NCBI GenBank assembly: GCA_964242415.1
Contig: CAXTAT010000039.1
Location: forward strand, 1-41,518
Origin: DASWOJ01 sp964242415
Lineage (GTDB): Bacteria; Pseudomonadota; Alphaproteobacteria; Acetobacterales; Acetobacteraceae
Length of the DNA: 41,518 bases
Direction: 5' to 3'
Part shown: positions 33,338 to 41,518 of the stretch, piece after piece
Layout: each line of letters opens with the position of its first letter
Numbering within the stretch: position 1 is the stretch's first letter
Translations under genes and position numbers: made by a program
Notes under the pieces: generated by a model
What the model saw: the letters and a program-made list of their open reading frames with translations, nothing else
Database searches by the model: none
Told to the model about the DNA's origin: nothing

Positions 33338-34948
33338 TCAGGCCTTGGACATGGTGCGGTAGTCGAGGTGGGTGTGGAACCAATAGACGTAGCCCTTCAC
33401 GTTGCGCTGCATCGCCACGTCGAACAGCAGCCGGGCCAGCGGGATGCGCGGCAGGTCGCCCATGACGATGTCGTTCATCTGCACGAGGTCCACGTCGTAC
33501 TTGGCCGTGTCGGCCTCGAACCGGGCTGCGTCGATGACCGCGTCGAGCTTCGGGTTCACGTAGTTCGCGGTATTGAACACGGCGTTGTTCTTGCCGTCGA
33601 AGTTCCAGAAGTAGAAATATTCGGGCGGCACCAGCCAGCCATAGAACTCGGTGATCACCAGCGGCATCGTCTTGGCCGCCATCTGCGCGAACCAGTTGGC
33701 GCCCGGCACTTTCTCGATCGAGACCTCGACCCCAATCTTCCCAAGCGACTCCTGCAGCAGCAGCGCGATCGGCTCCCGTGTCGTCGCCTGGCTCAAATCG
33801 TAGGACAGGGTGGTCCTGAAGCCGTCCGGAAAACCAGCCTCCACCAGCAACTGCTTCGCCTTGGCAAGGTCGGTCCCGTAGTGCGACTGTATCGGCCAGG
33901 CCGGCGGATACGGCTTGTCCGCCTCACCGCCAAACATCGGCACGCCGCGTTTATACAGCGCCGCATCCATAATCGACTGGTACGGCATCGCCCAGGCAAC
34001 CGCCTGGCGCACCTTCGGGTCGTCGAACGGCTTGATCTGCACGTTCATGTCCACAAACAGCAGGTCGTTCTGCACCGGCGTGCCGACCACGTTCAGCTTC
34101 CCGGCCGCGGCGAGTTCGGCGTAGTCCTTGGGCGGCAGGCCGACCGAAATATCGACGTCGCCGCTTTCCAGCAGCGCCCGGCGTGTGCCCGGCGAGGGAA
34201 TTTGCCGGTAGATCACCCGCCGCAGCTTCGGCTTCGGCCCCGACACCCAGGCGTCGAAGCGGCTGAACACGATCTCCGTCCCTGGTTTCCAGCTTGCCAC
34301 GCTGTAGGCACCGCCGCCCGCGTCGTTGTGCTGCACCCAATCGAGCGCCCAGGGGTCGACCGCCGTCGCATGCTGCTTGGCGAGCTTCGAGTTGATCACG
34401 ACCGGGATCGGTACCACCAGGTCCGGCATCGTCAGCTTGTTCGGCCGGTCGAAGGTGATCTTGAACGTGTGCGGGTCCACGGCGGAGAACTGCTCGGGCT
34501 TGGTCATCGAACCCGCCGCCATCTGCACCGCGGCGAAGCCGCCGACCGAAACGGCACGGTCGAACGACCACTTCACGTCGTCGGCCGTCACCGGGCTGCC
34601 GTCGTGGAACGTCGCGTTCTGGCGCAGGTGGAACACAATCGTCTTGCCGTCGGGGCTGATGTCCCAGCTCTCCGCCAGCTCGGGCTGCATGACACCGACG
34701 TCGTAGCCCATGGCGCCGTTGTCGAGCTGCTTTACGCCGTGGCTGACCAGCTTGTCATAGACGTTCCACGCCACCAGGCGGCTGTAGTCGTTCGCGGTCG
34801 GCACATGGGTGTCGAGCGAGTTCGGCCCCTGCTCGCCGACCACGACCAGCACGTCCTCCGGGGTGGCGGCGCGTGCCTCGCGCGGTTGCGACAACGCGGC
34901 CGGGGCAAGAATCGACCCGGCCAGAAGGGATCGGCGGCTGATGCTCAT
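33338..34948 (-). CDS. Peptide-type ABC transporter substrate-binding protein (SBP family 5)
   Basis: A 536-residue binding protein with a twin-arginine signal (SRRSLLAGSILAPAALS, cleavage after REARA). The mature protein shows family 5 blocks: MQPELAESWDISPDGKTIVFHLRQNATFHDG, VTADDVKWSFDRAV and, near the C-terminus, YVNPKLDAVIDAAR. Such proteins bind di- or oligopeptides, amides or other larger nitrogen compounds. It is the last gene of a six-gene minus-strand operon, 23 bases after the amidase. A 208-base gap separates it from the D-amino-acid dehydrogenase. Confidence 0.93.
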   Translation of the reverse strand: MSISRRSLLAGSILAPAALSQPREARAATPEDVLVVVGEQGPNSLDTHVPTANDYSRLVAWNVYDKLVSHGVKQLDNGAMGYDVGVMQPELAESWDISPDGKTIVFHLRQNATFHDGSPVTADDVKWSFDRAVSVGGFAAVQMAAGSMTKPEQFSAVDPHTFKITFDRPNKLTMPDLVVPIPVVINSKLAKQHATAVDPWALDWVQHNDAGGGAYSVASWKPGTEIVFSRFDAWVSGPKPKLRRVIYRQIPSPGTRRALLESGDVDISVGLPPKDYAELAAAGKLNVVGTPVQNDLLFVDMNVQIKPFDDPKVRQAVAWAMPYQSIMDAALYKRGVPMFGGEADKPYPPAWPIQSHYGTDLAKAKQLLVEAGFPDGFRTTLSYDLSQATTREPIALLLQESLGKIGVEVSIEKVPGANWFAQMAAKTMPLVITEFYGWLVPPEYFYFWNFDGKNNAVFNTANYVNPKLDAVIDAARFEADTAKYDVDLVQMNDIVMGDLPRIPLARLLFDVAMQRNVKGYVYWFHTHLDYRTMSKA

Positions 34949-34971
34949 GCGGGACGGTCTCCGGAACGGGG

Positions 34972-36429
34972 TCAAAGGCCAAGCTCGCCGAGCAGCGCCG
35001 GCCAGCGGTCCCGCCAGGGCCGGGCGGCCTCGAAGGCGGCGCAGGCCTGCAGCACGGATTGATCGGCCAAGTGCCGGCCAATGATCTGCAGGCCGACTGG
35101 CAAGCCATCCCGGGTGAAGCCGGCCGGCACCGTGGCGGCGGGCTGCCCGGTCATGTTCATCGGGAAGGTGAAGCAGAGCCACTGCGTCGGCGCGACCATG
35201 CGCCCGTCGATGATCTCCGGCCCCTGCGTGTAAAGCGGGAAGGGCGGCACCGCGAGCGTCGGCGTCAGCAGCAGGTCGTAGTTCCGCATGAAGCGCCACA
35301 TCGTGTTGCACACCGCCTTGCGCGTGGTGATCGCGTCGGTGAACTCCTCGGCGGTCCAGCCGCGGTCGAGGAAGGCAACCAGGTGCGGCGACATCTCATG
35401 CCGGTGGCCCCGCGCCATCTCGCGCAAGCCGCGCAGGTCGGTCTCCAGCGCGACCAAGGCCCAGAACGTCTCATACGGGTCGGGCCAGCCGGGATCGGCG
35501 GCCTCCACCGTGCAGCCGAGGTCGGTCTCGAACGCCCGCACCGCCTCGCCCACCACGCGCCGCACCTCGGGGTCGACGGCGGCATAGCCCCAGTCGGCGC
35601 TGTAGGCGATCCGCTTGCCCTTGAGGTCGCCGGCACGGGCGGCGTCGAGCCAGTCGAAATCGGCCGCCGGGATCGACAGCCGGTCGCGCGGATCGGGCCC
35701 GGCGATCACGCCCAGCATGAGTGCGGCATCGGCCACGGTCCGGCTCATCGGCCCGATATGCTCCAGGCTCTCCCAGCTCGACACGCCGGGATAGCGTTCG
35801 TCGCGGCAGCCGGGGTAGAGCGGCACGCGGCCCATCGACGCCTTCACGCCCACCAGCCCGCAATGCGCCGCTGGGATGCGTACCGAGCCGCCGCCGTCGC
35901 TGCCGATCGCGAACGGGGTGACGCCGGCTGCCACCGACGCGCCCGACCCGGCGCTGCTGCCGCCCGGGGTCAGCGCGGGGTTCCACGGGTTGCGCGTGGT
36001 GGGCGCAATCGGGCTGTGGCCCACGCCGCTGTAGCCGAACTCCGGCACGTTGGTCTTGCCGACGATCACCGCCCCGGCCGCCTTCAGCCGCTCGACCACG
36101 ATGTCGTCCTCGTCGGGGATGAAGTCGCGATACAGCGGCGAACCCATCGCGGTGCGCAGGTCCTTGGTGGCGACCAAATCCTTGATCCCGACCGGGACAC
36201 CGGCCAGCGGGCCGACTGCCTCGCCGGCCATGATCCGCCGCTCGACCGCACGCGCCGTCTCCCGCGCCAGCTCGGGCGCCGGCGTGCAGAAGGCGTGCAG
36301 GTGCGGCTCGGTCGCCTCCATCCGGGTGAGCGCCGCCTCCGTCACCTCCACGGCCGACAGCTCGCGGGTGCGTATCCGGCGGGCCAAGGTGACGGCGTCG
36401 AGCCGGCTGATCTCCGAGTTGACGCTCAT
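34972..36429 (-). CDS. Amidase signature family hydrolase
   Basis: A 485-residue amidase. The Ser-cisSer-Lys triad is readable: Lys83 in GIKDLVATKD, cis-Ser158 in GGSSAGSG and nucleophile Ser182 in GSDGGGSVRIPA. There is no signal peptide, so it acts in the cytoplasm, cleaving a C-N amide bond. The ATG overlaps the stop of the DppF-type ATPase gene (ATGA). Its place inside a peptide-transporter operon suggests that the transported compound is an amide which this enzyme opens after import. It is not GatA: no gatB/gatC neighbours are present. Confidence 0.92.
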   Translation of the reverse strand: MSVNSEISRLDAVTLARRIRTRELSAVEVTEAALTRMEATEPHLHAFCTPAPELARETARAVERRIMAGEAVGPLAGVPVGIKDLVATKDLRTAMGSPLYRDFIPDEDDIVVERLKAAGAVIVGKTNVPEFGYSGVGHSPIAPTTRNPWNPALTPGGSSAGSGASVAAGVTPFAIGSDGGGSVRIPAAHCGLVGVKASMGRVPLYPGCRDERYPGVSSWESLEHIGPMSRTVADAALMLGVIAGPDPRDRLSIPAADFDWLDAARAGDLKGKRIAYSADWGYAAVDPEVRRVVGEAVRAFETDLGCTVEAADPGWPDPYETFWALVALETDLRGLREMARGHRHEMSPHLVAFLDRGWTAEEFTDAITTRKAVCNTMWRFMRNYDLLLTPTLAVPPFPLYTQGPEIIDGRMVAPTQWLCFTFPMNMTGQPAATVPAGFTRDGLPVGLQIIGRHLADQSVLQACAAFEAARPWRDRWPALLGELGL

Positions 36430-37427
36430 GCGACGACTTCTCCATGGACGGGGACGAGGGGCGCCGTGGTCTCGGCAAAGTGGCACGCGGCACTGTGGCG
36501 GGCATCGGGGCCGACCGGGCGAAGCACCGGCATCCTTTGCGTGCACACCGGCTGCTCGCGCGGGCAGCGTCCAGCGAAGCGGCAGGCGTTGGGCGCCGGG
36601 TTGATCGGGCTGGTGGCCGATCCCTCCAGCCGCCACGGGCGCCGGCCGCGGCGGGCCGGGTCGGGGATCGAGGCCAGCAAGGCGGCCGTGTAGGGGTGGC
36701 GCGGATTGCGGAACAGCGCGTCAGCCGGAGCCTGCTCGACGATGCGGCCGAGGTACATGACGGCGATGCGGTCGCACAACAGCCGCACCACGTTCAGGTC
36801 GTGCGACACGAACAGGTAGCTCATGCCAAGCCGCTGCCGCAGGTCGGCCAGCAGGCGCAGCACGACCGCCTGCACCGAGACGTCGAGCGCCGAGGTGGGC
36901 TCATCCAGGATCAGCAGCGCCGGCCGCAGCGCCACGGCGCGCGCGATGCCGACGCGCGCCCGCTGGCCGCCGGAAAGCTGGTGTGGGAAGCGCCCGGCCA
37001 TCTCCACGGGCAAGCCGACCAGGAGCAGCGCCGCGTGGACCTGCCGGGCCAGCTCCGCCGCGTTGCCGGGGCGGCCGAGCCGCCGGATCGGATCGGCGAC
37101 GGCGCCGAACACCGTAAGCGCCGGGTTCAGGCTCTCGGTCGGGTCCTGGAACACGCTCTGGATTTGGCCCCGCTGCTTGCTGTGCACGAAGCGGCCGAGC
37201 GGGATCTGCGCGATATCCTGGCCGTCGAACACGATGGCGCCCCCGGTGGGCGCGATCAGCCGGGCCAGCAGCCGCACGAGCGTCGATTTGCCGCAGCCGG
37301 ACTCGCCGACCAGCCCGACGCTTTCGCCGCGCCCGATGTCGAGGTCAACGCCATCCACCGCGTGCAGCAGGCCGTGCCGGGTGGGGTAGCGCTTGGCCAA
37401 GCCCACCGCCTGCAGCAGCGCGCTCAC
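36426..37427 (-). CDS. Dipeptide/oligopeptide ABC transporter ATPase (DppF/OppF-type)
   Basis: A 333-residue ATPase with a GTG start overlapping the stop of the DppD-type gene (GTGA). Walker A is GESGCGKST, the Q-loop is QSVFQDPTESLNP, the signature LSGGQRARVGIARAV, and Walker B ALLILDEPTSALDVS. The C-terminal oligopeptide-transporter domain carries HPYTAALL and a Cys-containing tail (CRFAGRCPREQPVC) typical of DppF proteins. It works with the DppD-type partner as a heterodimeric motor. Confidence 0.94.
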   Translation of the reverse strand: MSALLQAVGLAKRYPTRHGLLHAVDGVDLDIGRGESVGLVGESGCGKSTLVRLLARLIAPTGGAIVFDGQDIAQIPLGRFVHSKQRGQIQSVFQDPTESLNPALTVFGAVADPIRRLGRPGNAAELARQVHAALLLVGLPVEMAGRFPHQLSGGQRARVGIARAVALRPALLILDEPTSALDVSVQAVVLRLLADLRQRLGMSYLFVSHDLNVVRLLCDRIAVMYLGRIVEQAPADALFRNPRHPYTAALLASIPDPARRGRRPWRLEGSATSPINPAPNACRFAGRCPREQPVCTQRMPVLRPVGPDARHSAACHFAETTAPLVPVHGEVVA

Positions 37428-38443
37428 AGCGGGTTCCAGCAGCGCACGAGGTGGCCCTCCGCGAGCCAGCGGGTCGGCAGCGGCTCCGTGGCGCAGCGGG
37501 CGTCGCCGCGGGTGCAGCGGTGCAGGAAGCGGCAGGGCGGCAGTGTCTGGCGCAGGTCCGGCAGGTCGCCGGGGATCGCCGTCAGGTCCTCGACGCGCGT
37601 GGCGGCGCCCGGCGTCGCGCCGAGCAGCAGCGCGGAGTACGGGTGGGCGGCGTGCTGCAACAGCCGCTCGACGGGTGCGACCTCCACAACGTGCCCGGCG
37701 TGCATCACCACCATGCGGTCGCAGTACTCGCCCGCCAGCGCCAGGTCGTGGGTGATCAGCAGCACAGCGGTGTTCGCCGTGCGCACCTGGTCCTGTAGCA
37801 GGTCCATGACGACGGCCTGGGTCGTGACGTCGAGGCCGGTGGTCGGCTCGTCGGCGATCAGCAGGAAGGGTTCGCAGGCGATGGCCATAGCGATCATCAC
37901 CCGCTGGCACAGCCCGCCCGACAGCTCGAACGGATAGGCGTCGAACCGGCGTTCCGGATCGGGCACCCGCACCTGCGCCAGCGCCGCGACCGCCCGGGCG
38001 CGGGCCTCCTGCCGGGTCATGGCGCCGTGGCTCAGCAGCACGTCGGCGATCTGTAGCCCAACCCGGCGGATCGGGTTCAGCGCCGTGCGCGGGCTTTGGA
38101 AGATCATCGAGATCTCGCGGCCAAGCGTATCGGCGAGTTGCGCGGTGGTCTCACCGAGCATGTCGCGGCCGGCAAACGCGACACGGCCGGAGCGGACCCG
38201 GCCGGCCGCGTCCGTCAGCCCCATGATGGCGTAGGCGAGCACCGACTTGCCGGAACCGCTCTCCCCCACCACGCCGACGATCTCGCCCCGGCGCACGTCG
38301 AACGACACGCCGTCGAGGGCATGCACGTCGCCCTGCCGGGTGCGGAAGTCGAGCGTCAGGCCGTCCACGCTCAGCAGCGGCGGCGAGTTGGCGCCAGGCG
38401 GCATCACTCCATCAGCCACGGTAAGGCGGGCGTGCGCCGTCAT
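37424..38443 (-). CDS. Dipeptide/oligopeptide ABC transporter ATPase (DppD/OppD-type)
   Basis: A 339-residue ATPase with Walker A GESGSGKS, the Q-loop in ISMIFQSPRTALNP, Walker B FLLIADEPTTGLDVTTQ and the oligopeptide C-terminal domain (HPYSALLL, then CRFLHRCTRGDARC). The signature reads LSGGLCQRVMIAMA, with Leu-Cys in place of the usual Met/Gln-Gln or Met-Arg. The ATG overlaps the stop of the DppC-type permease gene (ATGA). Confidence 0.94.
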   Translation of the reverse strand: MTAHARLTVADGVMPPGANSPPLLSVDGLTLDFRTRQGDVHALDGVSFDVRRGEIVGVVGESGSGKSVLAYAIMGLTDAAGRVRSGRVAFAGRDMLGETTAQLADTLGREISMIFQSPRTALNPIRRVGLQIADVLLSHGAMTRQEARARAVAALAQVRVPDPERRFDAYPFELSGGLCQRVMIAMAIACEPFLLIADEPTTGLDVTTQAVVMDLLQDQVRTANTAVLLITHDLALAGEYCDRMVVMHAGHVVEVAPVERLLQHAAHPYSALLLGATPGAATRVEDLTAIPGDLPDLRQTLPPCRFLHRCTRGDARCATEPLPTRWLAEGHLVRCWNPL

Positions 38444-39291
38444 GTGCGCCGGCGCGGGTCGAGCACGTCGCGCAGCCCGTCGCCCAGCAGGTTGAAGCAG
38501 AATACCGCCAGCACCAGCGCGGCGCCAGGAAACACCACCGTCCACCACTCGCCGGAGATGATGTAGCTGGCGCCCTCGGACACCATGATGCCCCACTCCG
38601 GCGTCGGCGGCCGCACGCCCAGCCCGATGAACGACAACCCGGCGGCGTTCAGGATCGCCCAGCCCATGTTCAGCGACGCCTGCACGGCCATCGTCGGCAG
38701 GATGTTGCGCACGATGTGCCCAGACAGGATGCGGATGGCGCCGTTGCCGCCCATCCGCGCCGCCTCGACGTAGGCGAGGTCGCGCCGCACGTTCACCTCG
38801 GCGCGCGCGAACCGGCCATAGAACGGCAGGTTGATCACAGCGGTCGCCAGGATGATGTTGAGCACGCTGTTGCCGAGCGCGGCGACGATCCCCATGGCCA
38901 GCACGAATAGCGGGAACGCCATGATGGTATCCATCAGCCGGCCGAACACGGCATCCGCGGCACCGCCCCAATAGCCCGCCATGGCGCCCAGCGCGGTGCC
39001 GATCAGGAACGACACCGCGACGGCCGAGACCGCCATGCCGAGATCAAGCCGGGCCGCGACCAACACCCGGCTTAGGATGTCGCGGCCCAGCGCATCCGTG
39101 CCGAACGGATGTGCGCCGCTTGGCGGCTGCAGGCGCACCGCCATGTCGGTGGCCAGCGGATTATAGGGGGCCAGCGCGCCGCCGAACACGGCGCACAGCA
39201 GCAGCAGGGTGAACAGCCCGAAGGCGATGAAGGTGAGTCGGTTCTCCGCCAGGGTGTACCGGGTCGCGCGGAGCATGGCGGCGGCCGGCAT
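38440..39291 (-). CDS. Dipeptide ABC transporter permease (DppC-type)
   Basis: A 283-residue inner-membrane protein. It has an N-terminal span (LTFIAFGLFTLLLLCAVFGG), the DppC block HPFGTDALGRDILSRVLVAAR, five further spans and an EAA-type loop (YVEAARMGGNGAIRILSGHIV). GLSFIGLGVRPPTPEWGIM near the C-terminus is characteristic of the DppC/OppC family. It starts three bases after the stop of the DppB-type gene. Confidence 0.94.
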   Translation of the reverse strand: MPAAAMLRATRYTLAENRLTFIAFGLFTLLLLCAVFGGALAPYNPLATDMAVRLQPPSGAHPFGTDALGRDILSRVLVAARLDLGMAVSAVAVSFLIGTALGAMAGYWGGAADAVFGRLMDTIMAFPLFVLAMGIVAALGNSVLNIILATAVINLPFYGRFARAEVNVRRDLAYVEAARMGGNGAIRILSGHIVRNILPTMAVQASLNMGWAILNAAGLSFIGLGVRPPTPEWGIMVSEGASYIISGEWWTVVFPGAALVLAVFCFNLLGDGLRDVLDPRRRT

Positions 39292-39294
39292 CGT

Positions 39295-40302
39295 TCAGGC
39301 CTCGATCCGCACGCGCGGATCGGCGGCAATGCTAACCACGTCCACAAGCAGGTTGAGCAGGATGTAGAGGGCCGCCATCATCAGGATGAATCCCTGGACG
39401 GCGGCGTAGTCGGACTGGATCACGGCCTTCACCGCGTAGGCCCCGACGCCGGGCCAGCCGAACACGTCCTCGATCAGCACATTGGCGCCGAGCACGAAGG
39501 AGAACACCATGCCGAGCGTGTTGATCACGGGCAGCATGGCGTTGCGCATCGCATAGGTGACCACGACCTTGCGGCGCGGCAGGCCGCAGGCGCGCGCCGT
39601 CCGCGCGAAGTCGGCACCCAGCGCCGCGAGCATCGATGCGCGCGTGATGCGGGCGATCGGCGCGAGCGCGAACAGGCCGAGCGAGACCGCTGGCAGCACC
39701 ATTTGCCCCAGCGCGCCGGCGAACGTCGTCCACTGCCCGGCGACCGCGGCGTCAATCAGGTAGAATCCCGTGACCGTGGCGGGGGCGTCGTAATAGACGT
39801 CGTTCAGCCGGCCCAACGGCTCCGGCGCCACCCGCAGCACATAGTAGAACAGGTAGACCAGCAGCAGCGCGACGAAGAACGTCGGGAAGGCGGCCGCCAG
39901 CGTCACCGTGCTGCGGCATAGATGGTCGGCCCAGGACCCCTCGCGCAGTGCCGCCACCACGCCCAGCGGCACCGCGACCGCAATGGCCAACAGGATCGCC
40001 GCCAGTGTCAGTTCGAGCGAGGCAGGCAGGCGTTGCACGAGATCGGTCAGCACGGGTTGGCCGGTGGTCAGCGACTGCCCAAGATGGCCGTGCGTCAGCT
40101 CGCCCACGTAGCTCAGGAACTGCACCGGCAAGCTCTGGTCGAGCCCAAGGTGCTGCCTCACCTGCGCCACCGACTCCGCATTGGCCGCCGGCCCGGCAAA
40201 CAGCACGGCAGGATCGCCCGGCAGCGCGTGCGACAGCAGGAAGGTGATGACCACCACGCCAGCCAGGCTTGGTATGGCGCCGAGCAGACGCTTTGCCGCC
40301 AT
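39295..40302 (-). CDS. Dipeptide ABC transporter permease (DppB-type)
   Basis: A 335-residue inner-membrane protein with the DppB N-terminus (KRLLGAIPSLAGVVVITFLLSHALPGDPA), the HLGLDQSLPVQFLSYVG loop, and the EAA-type region (FARTARACGLPRRKVVVTYAMRNAMLPVIN). The C-terminal FGWPGVGAYAVKAVIQSDY block is also typical. The ATG at 40302 is preferred; in-frame TTG codons at 40317 and 40332 would add up to ten residues without a good ribosome site. It is the first gene of the operon, so the promoter should lie in 40303-40684. Confidence 0.93.
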   Translation of the reverse strand: MAAKRLLGAIPSLAGVVVITFLLSHALPGDPAVLFAGPAANAESVAQVRQHLGLDQSLPVQFLSYVGELTHGHLGQSLTTGQPVLTDLVQRLPASLELTLAAILLAIAVAVPLGVVAALREGSWADHLCRSTVTLAAAFPTFFVALLLVYLFYYVLRVAPEPLGRLNDVYYDAPATVTGFYLIDAAVAGQWTTFAGALGQMVLPAVSLGLFALAPIARITRASMLAALGADFARTARACGLPRRKVVVTYAMRNAMLPVINTLGMVFSFVLGANVLIEDVFGWPGVGAYAVKAVIQSDYAAVQGFILMMAALYILLNLLVDVVSIAADPRVRIEA

Positions 40303-40684
40303 GCGGATCAGTCTCAAGCGATCAGCCCCCAATCAGTCCACATGGCCGATGCGCAACGCCCTGACGGCGCCGGCACACTTGGGTCAGTGTTAAGCAAGCA
40401 TCGTGCCGATGATGCTGCGATGGGCTTGGAGCCGCCCGCATCGAGCCGTTTCCCTTCGTCGTCACCGCGGGATAAGGCTTGTCAGGAGCATGACGGCAGT
40501 TGTCACGCAGACAACGCTGAGGTGAACGGGCTGGAAATACCGGTCCCCCAGCACGCAAGCCGGCCTCGCTGCCATGGCAGTGTGTGGCCGCACCGGAGGC
40601 CATCGGCCAGCCGCCGCAGCGGGGCGCCGTCAACTTGTCGGACTAAGGTCGCGGTGGTGCGCGATCAGGGCGGCTTGCTTGTGG
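40303..40684. other. Upstream region of the peptide-transporter operon
   Basis: A 382-base gap between the DppB-type gene and the IS6 remnant. No reading frame looks protein-like. It should contain the operon promoter, but I could not define its boxes, and no clear operator or riboswitch-like structure was seen. Confidence 0.3.
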
Positions 40685-41107
40685 TCATACCGCAGCGGTG
40701 ACGCTGGCGACCTCGGCCCAAACCTGCAAGGCCTGGCTGCGGGCGGCTCGATACTGGACGGCTCGACGTTGAGAACGGTGGAGCAGGAACAGGTTGCTGA
40801 TCCCGCCATGGGCAGACAGGAGGCGCTGGGCCTGCCCAGGCAACTTGAAGCGCGTCGTCTGCCGCTCTCGCCGCCGGGTCGGCTGGTGCGAGGTCTCCGC
40901 TCCCTTATTCAGTCCCTTGTGCCTCCTGTGTTCGACAGAGGGCATGAGGCGCCCGGCACTGCCGCTTCAGCAGCTTGCGCACCAAACGCTTGGCGGCCTG
41001 CGCGTGACGCCAGAGATCGTCAGCACGGCCTCATCCAGGTGCCACTTGTCCTCCGCACGGGGCAGCCTGCGGCGGACTTGGTTGGCGAAGCCCTGTCCGA
41101 ACTTCAG
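40685..41107 (-). pseudogene. IS6-family transposase remnant
   Basis: On the minus strand two parts of an IS6-family DDE transposase are readable. The first, near 41104-41020, reads KFGQGFANQVRRRLPRAEDK, then WHLDEAVLTISGV, carrying the first catalytic Asp. The second, 40945-40685, reads MPSVEHRRHKGLNKGAE, then SHQPTRRRERQ and QAQRLLSAHGGISNLF, with the region of the catalytic Glu. The DDE core between them, including the second Asp, and about 50 N-terminal residues are missing. A GGCCTGTTGCAGGG sequence on the minus strand near 41199 resembles an IS6 terminal repeat. Confidence 0.82.
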
Positions 41108-41309
41108 CGCCCTGATCGGGCGCGGGGTCGGGCTGAGCAAAAACACCGCCGCTGATATCGTCAGGCGGAGCGGGGCGTTGCTGTACCCTGCAACAGGCCG
41201 GACTTGCCTCAACGACTTGGCCCCAGGCTCATGAAGCAGTCCGAGATGCTGGCGGAACGCAAAATGGCGGCGCACCTCCGCGCGCCGCCGTCTTGGCTGC
41301 CGAAGCTCG

Positions 41310-41518
41310 CTAAACGCGGCGTGTGCCGACGCCGACCGTGGCCAGGCTGCTGCGCGGGGCGCCGATGCCGCCGCCGAACCAGGCCGCGACCGCGCCCAAG
41401 GCAAGCGCGATGAAGCCCAGGATGCCTGCGCCGGCAACGCCCTTGCGGGAGGCCTCCGCCGCAGCCTGCGCCTTCTGCTTCACCTGGTCGGCCGTGGCGC
41501 GCGCCTGCTGCTCGGCGT
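41310..41518 (-). CDS. C-terminal part of a small membrane-anchored protein (partial)
   Basis: The gene enters from the right edge on the minus strand and ends at TAG 41310-41312; at least 68 residues are visible. They form an Ala/Gln/Lys-rich helix (ARATADQVKQKAQAAAEASR) followed by one membrane span (VAGAGILGFIALALGAVAAWFGG) and a short tail. The layout resembles small stress or envelope proteins with a coiled N-terminal part, but the family cannot be named from this piece. Confidence 0.7.
   Translation of the reverse strand, partial: AEQQARATADQVKQKAQAAAEASRKGVAGAGILGFIALALGAVAAWFGGGIGAPRSSLATVGVGTRRV

Noticed and set aside
36426..37910. A 494-residue fused ATPase reading through the DppD-type gene
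   Set aside because: The N-terminal 160 residues are an out-of-frame shadow of the neighbouring ATPase; the GTGA overlap at 37427 gives the proper start.

Overview
The window is a GC-rich stretch from what looks like an alphaproteobacterium, probably Acetobacteraceae-like. This is an inference from the strong G/C third-position bias, the large number of ABC uptake systems, and the presence of DUF892, SMP-30, BKACE, GMC and molybdenum-hydroxylase genes with many decayed insertion sequences. No rRNA, tRNA, CRISPR array or replication origin was seen.

Left third (1-12566): a membrane protein resembling iron permeases with a tiny coupled partner, and a convergent AsmA-family protein. Next comes a graveyard of mobile DNA. 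A 1.1 kb IS1595-type element with perfect 26-bp ends and a dead transposase abuts a TonB-dependent receptor that has lost its N-terminus. After it come an oligopeptidase B gene, a multiply deleted transposase, a Tat-exported SMP-30-like protein, and a DUF892 (YciE-like) gene lying between two related inverted-repeat structures.

Middle (12567-23774): an SDR dehydrogenase overlaps a beta-keto-acid cleavage enzyme (BKACE). They are followed by a wreck of a winged-helix (YcaQ-like) gene and an IS256 remnant. An exported MetX-fold hydrolase then lies between IS256 pieces of opposite orientation. A second plus-strand gene train follows: a decarboxylating dehydrogenase of the isocitrate/isopropylmalate/tartrate family, a GMC oxidoreductase, a complete polar amino acid-type ABC transporter, a NodB-fold hydrolase (PuuE/cyclic-imidase-like) and a dozen-codon stub of a hydantoin racemase.

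Centre-right (23775-30245): the most interesting locus. Five genes on the minus strand are fused by 1-4 base overlaps: a solute-binding protein, a zinc deaminase, and the FAD, molybdopterin and 2Fe-2S subunits of a molybdenum hydroxylase. Divergent from them are the ATPase and permease that complete the ABC transporter. The layout predicts uptake, deamination and hydroxylation of a nitrogen heterocycle, substrate unknown.

Right third (30246-41518): a 99-bp MITE with 15-bp ends and a TAA duplication, a truncated MFS transporter, a hydroxyproline 2-epimerase/proline racemase with an FAD D-amino-acid dehydrogenase, and a compact dipeptide-type ABC operon (two permeases, two ATPases, an amidase, a Tat-type binding protein), all on the minus strand. 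The window ends with an IS6-family remnant and the 3' end of a membrane-anchored small protein. The functional theme is scavenging and oxidation of nitrogenous compounds, with several pathways visibly eroded by transposition.
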